64,000 nt of DNA, taken from NCBI GenBank assembly GCA_964569025.1, contig CAZMSQ010000001.1, positions 186,001 through 250,000 of the forward strand. The letters run 5' to 3'. The notes under the pieces were generated by a model. That model was not told the DNA's origin. It ran no database searches and was given only the letters and a program-made list of their open reading frames with translations. Each line of letters opens with the position of its first letter. Position 1 is the stretch's first letter. Source of the stretch: CAZMSQ01 sp964569025 (GTDB lineage Bacteria; Bacteroidota; Bacteroidia; Chitinophagales; Saprospiraceae). The position numbers and the translations under genes are program-made. This document shows positions 35,165-43,800 of the stretch, piece after piece.

Positions 35165-36166
35165 TCAGCAGAAATAAAAAACGTCTTTCCCCTTTTTGAG
35201 CCCTGAGATTTGGAGTGTTTCTTCAATTTCATACCGTGCTTCAGGTGCTGAAATAGCGATAAGAATCTGAGGATTTTTGAGCGACTTGAGTATTGACTCA
35301 GGCTGAACGACAGTGCCGTATATGTTCTTTCCGTGTTTGGTTGGGTTGCCCGTTATCCAGATGAATTCGTTCCCTGAACGGGTAAGGTGCTGCGCCAGTT
35401 CTTTCCCTGTGGGTCCGGCTCCCCAAAGGACCAAGGGTCTGGAGGAATCTCTGTCAAGTCGGTTAAACCATGGGACTTTTAGTGCAAAAAACCGTGGATT
35501 CGCATAGCGAGCGTCGGTCCTTGAGGTGCGGTGAGGATAATCTCGCCAATGGTGAAGAATTTGTGGTAGGCCAATGACCTTGAGTTTTTGACGATAAAAG
35601 CGGAAACAGAGGTCGTAGTCTTCTGGATAGACCTCTGGGTGAAATGCATCTGCGGCCAGCAAATCACTGCGGTAGCACATCCAGGCAGGGGATGGAATGA
35701 CGCATTCGCGATACACTTCAGTAAAGTTATGACTTTTCAAAGTCAGGTTGTTGAGCCATTCAGCATACCTGAGATACCCTCCGCCGACCGGACCTTCGTG
35801 TGAGAAATACTTCACAAGGCAAGTGATGACAGAACCAGGGCCACTTTGCTGAAGGACCGTTTTCATGAGTTTCAGTTTATTGGGCTGCATCAGGTCATCT
35901 GCATCCATCCTCGTAATCAGTTGCCCTGAGCTGTGTTTCAAGGCCAATTGTAATGCTGGTACGATTCCTTCGCGAGTATTCTCCAGCACTTTGATTCTTG
36001 AATCCCTTTCAGCAAACCTTCTGATTATTTGGACACTTTGGTCAGTAGCAAAATCATTGACGGCAATCAGTTCCCAATCAGATTCTGTTTGGTTGAGAAT
36101 TGACTGAATGCAGGGGGTGAGGAAGGGTTCTGCGTTATAGAATGACATGAGGATGCTGATCTTCAT
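35165..36166 (-). CDS. family 2 glycosyltransferase with C-terminal Rossmann-like domain
   Basis: The protein has 333 residues. The GT-A domain (about 1-225) starts ISILMSFYNAEPFLTPCI and has the metal-binding MDADD motif near residue 91. A typical acceptor-side segment PSPAWMCYRSDLL and the sequence DYDLCFRFY follow. Residues about 245-333 form a second domain that begins with a GAGPTGKE glycine-rich loop, as in sugar-binding or sialic-acid-type Rossmann domains. It is probably involved in surface polysaccharide or protein glycosylation. It is convergent with the recombinase gene (26 bases apart) and transcribed alone. Donor and acceptor are unknown. Confidence 0.85.
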   Translation of the reverse strand: MKISILMSFYNAEPFLTPCIQSILNQTESDWELIAVNDFATDQSVQIIRRFAERDSRIKVLENTREGIVPALQLALKHSSGQLITRMDADDLMQPNKLKLMKTVLQQSGPGSVITCLVKYFSHEGPVGGGYLRYAEWLNNLTLKSHNFTEVYRECVIPSPAWMCYRSDLLAADAFHPEVYPEDYDLCFRFYRQKLKVIGLPQILHHWRDYPHRTSRTDARYANPRFFALKVPWFNRLDRDSSRPLVLWGAGPTGKELAQHLTRSGNEFIWITGNPTKHGKNIYGTVVQPESILKSLKNPQILIAISAPEARYEIEETLQISGLKKGKDVFYFC

Positions 36167-36237
36167 GGGTCTGTATTTCAGTGATAAATATCATGGATGA
36201 GGCTCAAAATCGGAGCCTGAATATATGCCGAATTTAT

Positions 36238-36268
36238 TTTGGTGGTTCATTGGAAACCGTTAACTTTG
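36238..36268 (+). promoter_or_regulatory. Bacteroidota-type promoter of atpD
   Basis: TTTG, exactly 19 bases, then TAACTTTG match the Bacteroidota -33/-7 consensus in both boxes and in spacing. The predicted start near 36275 leaves a 5' UTR of about 47 nt before the atpD ATG at 36322. Confidence 0.8.
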
Positions 36269-36321
36269 CAGCGATTTTTGGAAAGCCTCTTATTTTCACC
36301 AGAATCAGAACACTACAGACT

Positions 36322-37854
36322 ATGGCAAACATCGGTCGCGTCAAACAGGTTATTGGTCCGGTTGTGGACGTTAGCTTTGCAGGAGAAGGGTCAGCTCTTC
36401 CAGATATTTTGAATGCTCTTGAAATCAAGAGGAGCAACGGGGAGACTCTCGTTCTCGAATGTCAGCAGCACCTTGGCGAAGATAGTGTACGTACTATTGC
36501 CATGGATGCTACTGATGGCTTGGTACGGGGAATGGATGTGGTAGACACAGGAAGGCCAATTGCCATGCCTGTTGGAGACCAGATCAAAGGCCGTTTGTTC
36601 AATGTCATTGGAGAGGCAATTGACGGGATTGGCCCTGTTGAAAAAGGAGAGAATGCATATTCGATCCACCGCAAGCCACCAGCCTACGAAGATCTTTCGA
36701 CGGAAACCGAAGTCCTCTACACAGGAATTAAGGTGATTGACCTGATTGAGCCTTATCCAAAGGGTGGGAAAATCGGACTTTTCGGAGGGGCCGGTGTCGG
36801 GAAGACTGTCCTGATTATGGAGCTCATCAATAATATTGCGAAGGGCTACGAGGGGATTTCCGTATTCGCCGGCGTTGGTGAGCGCACCCGCGAGGGAAAT
36901 GATTTGCTGCGCGAGATGATTGAATCGAATGTCATCAAGTACGGAGCCGAGTTTAAAGAGATTATGGAGAAAGGTGGATGGGACCTTTCAAAGGTTGATC
37001 AGAAAGAGCTGGCCAAATCACAGGCAACGCTGGTTTTCGGTCAAATGAATGAACCTCCTGGAGCGCGTGCCCGTGTGGCCCTTTCCGGGTTGACAATTGC
37101 TGAATATTATCGCGATGGGGATTTGAGTGATCCCAACGGAGGCCGTGACATTCTTTTCTTTATTGATAACATTTTCCGCTTTACCCAGGCTGGTTCTGAA
37201 GTATCTGCCCTGCTTGGTCGAATGCCTTCGGCAGTTGGTTACCAGCCGACTCTTGCCACTGAAATGGGCTTGATGCAGGAACGGATTACTTCAACCAAGC
37301 GCGGGTCGATTACATCCGTCCAGGCTGTATATGTGCCTGCTGATGACCTTACTGACCCTGCTCCCGCAACCACCTTTGCTCACCTTGATGCCACCACTGT
37401 ACTGAGTAGGAAGCTTGCCGCTCTCGGTATTTATCCTGCGATTGATCCTTTGGATTCATCTTCCCGAATCCTTGATCCGGCAGTCATTGGCAGAGAGCAC
37501 TACGACATGGCTCAGGAAATCATCGGAATTCTGCAGCGCTACAAGGAACTTCAAGATATCATTGCCATTCTTGGTCTTGAGGAACTCTCTGATGAAGATC
37601 GCAGTGTTGTGCACAGAGCACGTCGGGTTCAGCGTTTCCTATCGCAGCCATTCCACGTTGCTGAGCAGTTTACAGGGACTCCTGGTGCACTTGTTGCCAT
37701 TGAAGATACCATTAAAGGATTCCGGATGATTCTTGATGGTGAGATGGATAAATATCCGGAAGCAGCGTTTAACCTGAAGGGTACCATCGAGGAAGTCATT
37801 GAAGATGGTGAGCGGATGCTTAAGGAGGCGGCTGCAGAATCAGCAGCAGCTTAG
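36322..37854 (+). CDS. atpD: F1F0 ATP synthase subunit beta
   Basis: The protein has 510 residues from the ATG at 36322 (MANIGRVKQVIGPVVDVSF); the frame extends upstream only through the promoter region. The Walker A motif GGAGVGKT is at residues 155-162. GERTREGNDL, the catalytic FIDNIFRFTQAG stretch and LLGRMPSAVGYQPTL are all intact. It forms the catalytic sites of F1 at the cytoplasmic face of the membrane. Only atpC follows; the other subunits are elsewhere, as is usual in Bacteroidota. Confidence 0.97.
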   Translation: MANIGRVKQVIGPVVDVSFAGEGSALPDILNALEIKRSNGETLVLECQQHLGEDSVRTIAMDATDGLVRGMDVVDTGRPIAMPVGDQIKGRLFNVIGEAIDGIGPVEKGENAYSIHRKPPAYEDLSTETEVLYTGIKVIDLIEPYPKGGKIGLFGGAGVGKTVLIMELINNIAKGYEGISVFAGVGERTREGNDLLREMIESNVIKYGAEFKEIMEKGGWDLSKVDQKELAKSQATLVFGQMNEPPGARARVALSGLTIAEYYRDGDLSDPNGGRDILFFIDNIFRFTQAGSEVSALLGRMPSAVGYQPTLATEMGLMQERITSTKRGSITSVQAVYVPADDLTDPAPATTFAHLDATTVLSRKLAALGIYPAIDPLDSSSRILDPAVIGREHYDMAQEIIGILQRYKELQDIIAILGLEELSDEDRSVVHRARRVQRFLSQPFHVAEQFTGTPGALVAIEDTIKGFRMILDGEMDKYPEAAFNLKGTIEEVIEDGERMLKEAAAESAAA

Positions 37855-37899
37855 CAATGAATCAACTATTTGCCTGAAGGCGTTAAATTTTGCGACTCT

Positions 37900-38160
37900 A
37901 TGCACATTTCCGTATTGACACCAGATCGCAGTGTCTTTGATGGCGAAGCCCGTTCGGTCAAGGTGCCGGGTTCTTCAGGGGAGTTCGAGGTACTCGACAA
38001 CCACGCCCCTATTGTATCAGCTCTTGATGCTGGTCGGGTTGTTATTCGCCCCGCTCATGGTGAGGCTATCTCATTTCATATTGAGAAAGGTTTCATTGAG
38101 GTGTTGAACAATACCATATCTCTTCTTGTGCAAGGGTATTCAGAAGTTCCCACTGCCTGA
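37900..38160 (+). CDS. atpC: F1F0 ATP synthase subunit epsilon (short form)
   Basis: The protein has 86 residues from the ATG at 37900 (MHISVLTPDRSVFDGEA); the open frame reaches back to 37870. The N-terminal beta-sandwich domain is complete, with the signature GEFEVLDNHAPIVSAL. The protein ends right after it and lacks the C-terminal helical hairpin that inhibits the enzyme in E. coli and Bacillus. Short epsilon subunits are common in Bacteroidota. It lies 45 bases after atpD and shares its promoter. Confidence 0.93.
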   Translation: MHISVLTPDRSVFDGEARSVKVPGSSGEFEVLDNHAPIVSALDAGRVVIRPAHGEAISFHIEKGFIEVLNNTISLLVQGYSEVPTA

Positions 38161-38242
38161 CGACGGCCCGTAAATAATTGGACGGGTTCAAATGGACATG
38201 ACGAAGTCACCGGCTTTTCGGGGGCAGTAAACCAAGGTAAGC

Positions 38243-39745
38243 ATGTCAGTTATCAGAAAACTGGCTGGGCACACGGCCATTTATGGCCTCAGTTCCATTG
38301 CTGCGCGCATGCTTTATTTCTTTTTAACCCCACTCTACACCAACTCCTCCCTCATCTCACAGGCTGATTATGGCGTGGTCACCAGTATTTTCGCTGCCAT
38401 GGCCATGTTTGTGGTATTCTTCACCTATCGGATGGAGATGGCCTATTTTCGGTACGGATCAGCCCCTCTTGATCAAGACCGATCATTTCATACGTCTATG
38501 AGCTCCTTGCTTATCAGTACGGTGATACTCAGTATACTTCTGATACCCTTGGTTCCTGGATTTGCGGAGCTGGTTCATTACCCGGAATTATCTCATTTGC
38601 TGGTGATGGCTGTGCTAATATTAGGAGTTGACGCGCTCTCTGAGATTCCAATGGCCAGGTTGCGTATTCAGGGGAAGGCTTTGAAATTCGCTGCTGTCCA
38701 AGGTGGCTCAATTCTCGTAAACCTTGGTCTCAACCTGTTCTTTTTGGTTGGTTGTCCTGCTATTCTGGCTCAATCCGGCACATCCGAACTGGCGGTTTTG
38801 ATAAAACAAGTGTACAACCCCGAAATAGGAATCGGATATATTTTCATTGCGAACCTTGTGGCGTCCGTTTTCAAATTTATAGTGCTTTGGCCATCATGGA
38901 GAGATTTAAAGTTCCGTATCGATGCGTCACATTGGAAAAAGATGTTTAGCTACAGCGGTCCGTTGGTACTTGTGGGCATAGCGTTTAGCATCAATGAAAC
39001 AATTGACAGGAACCTCCTTCCTATACTTGGGAGTGGCAGTGAGGATGAGAATTTGCGTCAGCTTGGTATTTACGGGGCGAATTATAAGCTAGCAATGATA
39101 ATTAGCCTGTTTACTCAGGCTTTTCGTTATGGGGCTGAGCCATTCTTTTTTCAGCAAAAAGACCGTTTGGATTCGAAGGTGCTGTATGCAAGGGTGGCGA
39201 AATATTTTTTCCTGGCAGGAACCTTGGGCTTTTTAGGCATCATGTGTTATCTCAGGCTGGTTCGGTATTTTATTGGACCGGCCTATTGGGAGGGACTGCA
39301 TGTGGTGCCCGTGCTGTTGCTTGCCAATCTGTTTTTGGGTCTCTATTACAACTTTTCAGTATGGTTTAAACTCAGCGAAAAGACAATGTGGGGGGCCTTG
39401 ATTTCTGGTGGAGGAGCCCTCCTTACGATTGCGCTGAACATATGGTGGATTCCGTTGTACGGTTACACCGGATGCGCTGTGGCAACGCTGTTGTGTTACT
39501 TGTGCATCTCAGCTGCGAGTTATTTATTGGGGCAGCGATATAACCCAATACCATATCCAATTCTGACGATGTCAAAATATCTCTTGTTGGCGATTGCCTT
39601 TGCGGTGGTCAGTTCGCTTCTTCCCGGGATGCCACTTTTGATGGACTTGGCAGTGAATACAGGGCTGGTGGGAATCTGGATTGTAATTGTGTGGTCAAGA
39701 GAGCGAGAAGAAATCATGGGGATTCTCAGGCCTGAACAGGGCTAA
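38243..39745 (+). CDS. oligosaccharide flippase family membrane protein (MOP superfamily)
   Basis: The protein has 500 residues with about 12-14 hydrophobic segments spread over its length. The N-terminal stretch LAGHTAIYGLSSIAARML is typical of Wzx-like flippases. Family members move lipid-linked oligosaccharides across the inner membrane for surface polysaccharides. No other glycan genes are next to it, apart from the glycosyltransferase at 35165, so the substrate is unknown. The end overlaps the convergent 54-residue gene by four bases. Confidence 0.88.
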   Translation: MSVIRKLAGHTAIYGLSSIAARMLYFFLTPLYTNSSLISQADYGVVTSIFAAMAMFVVFFTYRMEMAYFRYGSAPLDQDRSFHTSMSSLLISTVILSILLIPLVPGFAELVHYPELSHLLVMAVLILGVDALSEIPMARLRIQGKALKFAAVQGGSILVNLGLNLFFLVGCPAILAQSGTSELAVLIKQVYNPEIGIGYIFIANLVASVFKFIVLWPSWRDLKFRIDASHWKKMFSYSGPLVLVGIAFSINETIDRNLLPILGSGSEDENLRQLGIYGANYKLAMIISLFTQAFRYGAEPFFFQQKDRLDSKVLYARVAKYFFLAGTLGFLGIMCYLRLVRYFIGPAYWEGLHVVPVLLLANLFLGLYYNFSVWFKLSEKTMWGALISGGGALLTIALNIWWIPLYGYTGCAVATLLCYLCISAASYLLGQRYNPIPYPILTMSKYLLLAIAFAVVSSLLPGMPLLMDLAVNTGLVGIWIVIVWSREREEIMGILRPEQG

Positions 39746-39906
39746 TAAAACCAGAGACGGATGGAATCCCAGAGGGCGATTCGATGCTGAAAGATTAGGA
39801 TGACAAGGGCAATGGCCAGAAAGATTAAGATCATTTTGGTCTTTTGGCCGTGCTTCTCAAGCCGTTCTCGGCGGCTGGTGTATCGGTGGCGACTGGAGTA
39901 AGGCAT
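39742..39906 (-). CDS. small 54-residue membrane protein
   Basis: This short gene encodes a basic N terminus with many Arg and Lys (MPYSSRHRYTSRRERLEKHG), one membrane segment of about 17 hydrophobic residues (MILIFLAIALVILIF) and an aromatic tail (LWDSIRLWFY). The composition suits a single-pass inner-membrane protein with the N terminus inside. Its stop overlaps the flippase stop by four bases. An exact -7 box (TATCTTTG) lies about 31 bases upstream on the minus strand. The function is unknown. The coherent topology and low-complexity-free sequence argue that it is real. Confidence 0.6.
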   Translation of the reverse strand: MPYSSRHRYTSRRERLEKHGQKTKMILIFLAIALVILIFQHRIALWDSIRLWFY

Positions 39907-39919
39907 GGATAATTAATGA

Positions 39920-39927
39920 TATATTTG
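39920..39927 (+). promoter_or_regulatory. possible -7 box of trmB
   Basis: TATATTTG matches TAnnTTTG exactly and lies 62 bases before the trmB ATG. No clear TTG lies at the right distance upstream. Confidence 0.3.
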
Positions 39928-39936
39928 AAACACGAA

Positions 39937-39944
39937 CAAAGATA
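39937..39944 (-). promoter_or_regulatory. possible -7 box of the 54-residue gene
   Basis: TATCTTTG on the minus strand matches TAnnTTTG exactly. The predicted start near 39930 is about 24 bases before the ATG. The -33 region is weak. Confidence 0.35.
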
Positions 39945-39988
39945 GACATCTTCATTGGAGAAATGGCTGAAAAGGTGCAAATGGGGAA

Positions 39989-40684
39989 ATGAGTAGACGA
40001 AATAAATTGCTCAAATTCAGTGAGAATCTCTCGCTGCCGAATGTGTACGAAAACTTTCATGTGCTGGACAGTAAGCTGCTTGGTGCCGGTGGAAAGGAAG
40101 TTGACATTCGAGGCCGATGGGCGGAACGTGCTTTCGGAAATTCGAACCCACTGACCGTGGAGCTTGCCTGTGGGAGGGGGGAGTATTCTTTGGGACTTGC
40201 ACGGCGTGATCCAGGCCGGAATTTTCTCGGAGTTGATATCAAGGGAGCGCGAATATGGAGGGGTGCAAAGAATGCTCTTGAAGAGGGCCTGGAGAACGTT
40301 TCCTTCCTGCGTACGAGGATAGAACAATTAGAAAAATTTTTTCATCCGAAAGAAATTTCCGAAATTTGGATTACCTTTCCTGATCCTTTCCTCAAGGAGA
40401 GAAAAGCAAACCGGAGGCTAACGTCGACTCGTTTCCAAAATATTTACCGGAATTTGATTGGGAAAGATGGTGTGCTTCATCTGAAAACAGATGAACCTGT
40501 CTTATACGAGTATACCCTTGATGTGCTTGAAAGCAACTCAATGTATGAGATAAGGATTGCGAATGATGATATATACTCCGGGCCATTGGTGTCTGCTGAA
40601 TTGGAGATTCAAACGTACTACGAGCGAATGCACCTCGAGGCTGGGAAAACGATAAAATATATTCAGTGGGTGTTTCGTGAATGA
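39989..40684 (+). CDS. trmB: tRNA (guanine-N7)-methyltransferase
   Basis: The protein has 231 residues. The SAM-binding motif VELACGRGEYSLGLA lies near residue 56, LGVDIKGARIW follows, and the family signature WITFPDPFLKERKANRRL is near residue 130. These define TrmB, which methylates G46 of many tRNAs. The length is normal. It stands alone on the plus strand, divergent from the 54-residue gene. Confidence 0.94.
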   Translation: MSRRNKLLKFSENLSLPNVYENFHVLDSKLLGAGGKEVDIRGRWAERAFGNSNPLTVELACGRGEYSLGLARRDPGRNFLGVDIKGARIWRGAKNALEEGLENVSFLRTRIEQLEKFFHPKEISEIWITFPDPFLKERKANRRLTSTRFQNIYRNLIGKDGVLHLKTDEPVLYEYTLDVLESNSMYEIRIANDDIYSGPLVSAELEIQTYYERMHLEAGKTIKYIQWVFRE

Positions 40685-40862
40685 ATGCCGTTTACGATCC
40701 CCGAAATCAGGTATCATGGCATCTTTTTTGTTGTGATCAATGCATAGAACGCAGGTAAATCCAGAATGCTCTCATGTTTCCACCACTTCGCAGAAGAGGC
40801 TGGGAATTTTGTGCGTTCTGCCCATTTTAAATCCGATTTATTCATAATACAATCGCTCTCCC

Positions 40863-43800
40863 ATGACCGGTAATCGACTTTTTCCTGGATTTGCATTCGT
40901 CTTCCTGTTATTTACAGGGAGTTTTTTTCCTGCCTTCGGGCAGGTGACTGTTTCTGTCGGCGACTATCTCGACCTGGATCCTGATGAGCCGGTTTGGGTG
41001 TATGTGACCGTAGACGGCTCCTCGGCACTATCCGGACTTTCGTTTTCCCTCAACTGGGATCCAACTGTTGCTTGTTACAGTGCGCTTGATGTCAATTTTG
41101 ACCTTTCCCTCGGGCTCAACAACTTTAACCTCAACCAGACGCTAAACGGGGCTATAGGATTCACGTACGTTAACTTGTTCAATCCGGTTCAGCCGGGTGA
41201 CACCCTGTTTGCCGTGCAACTGACTGCCTGCGGAGATCCCGGCACATCAACCCCTATTTCGATTAGTGATGACCCTGTGGTCATTGATGCCACTGGGCCT
41301 TTCGTACCTGGTGGTATTCCTCCCCAACCGGTTCAGGTATTGCCACCGGCAGGCGGTCAGGTCGGGTTTTTTGAAATTGCAGAATTGCCGGTACCAACCC
41401 TGCTGCTTGGTGCTGATGGAGGGGAGTGTTTACAGCCAGGAGATACCCAATGGGTGTGTGTGACAGTTGACAGCGTCACGAATTTTAGTTCATTGCAGTT
41501 TTCCCTCGATTGGGATACATTCGAACTTGATTTTATTGAGTTGGACTTTGGACAAGATTTAGGAGGACTCAGCCTTGCTAATTTCAATGTGGATGTGGCG
41601 GGTCAGCTCGGTTTTAGCTGGTTTGGTTTTTCCGGAAGTGGTTTGAAATCCGGAGATACTCTGTTTTGCATGCAATTTGTCGTAGAAGGAGCACTTGGCA
41701 GCGAGGGGATTATCTCCGTTGGGGATTCGCCGCTCGAGCCTGCTGCCTCTGGTCTTTTGGTTGGCGGTGTGTTTCCTGAACTGGAAGTAGTGCCAGGAGT
41801 TGGTGAAGAGCTTACCCGGCTTTCGACTGATTTGCCGCCTCAGGCACTTTGCAAGGACGTTACCATTGAACTCCCATTTTCCGGCATGATGGCCATCGAT
41901 CCCGCTGTGCTCGATAGTGGATCATTTGACGATTGCCAGCTCGACACGCTCTTTACCATACCCGACTCACTTTTCATGGATGACGTTGGGGTTCAAATGA
42001 TAGCCCTTGTTGCTGTTGACAGTTCTGGGAGTACAGATACATGTATTTCAAACGTGACGGTTGAAATACCAGATATCACGGGGCCAATAGCGATGTGTAA
42101 GGATGTGACTGTTGAGCTTGATTCCTCCGGTGTGGTTGTTGTGCCGGCTGATTCTGTAGATAATGGGACGCTGTTTAACGGCACATTGATTCTTGAGCTG
42201 AAGCCAGACTCTTTTACGTGTGCAGATATTGGGGATAATATGGTTATCCTCGGTGCTGCAGATGATATCGGTGCTGATTCTTGTCAGGCAATTGTAACGG
42301 TTGAAGACAATATTGCGCCTGTTATAGTATGTGACCCAATGGGAGTGGACACATTCGTTCTGGATGCTGAGGGTCAAGCCTTCCCTGATCTTGAGGAGTA
42401 TGAAAATGGGGGAATGGATAATTGTTCCATCACTTTCTCTCTTGATAAACAGGTATTGGGGTGCGAGGATTTTGGCCAGGGTCAGTTGATTCTCATTGGT
42501 ACCGATGATGCCGGGAATTCAGATAGTTGCGCATTTTCAATTTTTGTTCTTGATGACACAGCTCCTGAAGCAGTCTGTCAGGATTTAACAGTTGCGCTTA
42601 ACAATCAGGGATTCGGAGTTGTCGATGCTGAGATGGCAGATGGAGGAAGCAGCGATAACTGTGATTTGATGTTCAGCAGCCTTCCGGTTCAAGTCGGGTG
42701 TGCTGACCTTGGCACATCTGCTTTGACGCTCATTGTTTCGGACAATGCCGGAAATTCCAGTACCTGCATTGCCACATTAACTGTTGTTGATACCGTGCCT
42801 CCGGTAGCTGTTTGTCAGGATGCAACAGTGTACCTTGATGAAAATGGAACAGGTGAATTACAGGCAAGTCAACTCGATGGGAATTCCTCGGATAATTGTG
42901 GCTATTCCGTTGAGACTGATTTGGAGGTCTATGACTGCGAGGATTTAGGGCAAACTTTCGAGGCAGTACTGACAGTTACTGATGCTGGAGGGTCAACTGA
43001 TACATGTACAAGTCTGGTGTCTGTTGCAGATTCTCTTGCTCCACAGATGATTTGCCTTGATGACACGGTCTATTTATCAGAAGATGGGTTAGCTCTTATT
43101 TCAGCGACAAATCTTGATGGAGGGAGTTCAGATAACTGCTCTGACACAGTTCTGCTTTCGCTTGGCAGTGATACACTGACATGCGATATGTCTGGCTTGA
43201 CGGAAGTACAGTTGTTTGGGGCCGATGAAAGTGGAAATACAGCATCTTGTATAGCGACAGTGCTTGTCTTAGATACGCTGGTACCCGAGGCCACCTGCCA
43301 GAATGCCTCACTGTACCTTGATGAGACCGGGCAAGCGATTTTGCCTGCAAGTGAAATTGATGATGGCAGTATGGACAATTGTGATCTGACATTTTCTCTT
43401 TCACGAGAACTCTTTACATGTGAAGATGTCGGCAACAAAGTGGTCACATTGTATGTGACTGACCCCAGTGGGAATGTAGATAGTTGCACCGGCATTGTGA
43501 TTGTGTTTGATACAATTTCAAGTCTCGATCTCGTTTGTCAGGATGTCAGTGTATTTTTAGATTCCTTTGGAATGGCCACAGTTGCCGCAAGTGAGTTTGT
43601 CAGTTCTTCAGGGGATAACTGCCCACCTGATTATTCCCCAGATTCCTTCATTTTTGATTGTGACCAGATCGGCGCAAACGTGGTTGAGATTACTGCGGTC
43701 AATGACAATGGTAATCAAGACACCTGTGAAGTACAGGCAATTGTTGAGGATGATATCGCCCCACAGGTCATTTGTAAGGATCTCACTGTGCAGTTGAATC

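Noticed and set aside
38167..38186. Hairpin (CCCGT/ACGGG) after atpC as a terminator
   Set aside because: The stem is only five base pairs and no T-run follows.
40714..40896. A 60-codon minus-strand frame upstream of the fourth giant gene
   Set aside because: It overlaps the giant gene's start, shows no recognisable topology or start signal, and looks like a chance frame.
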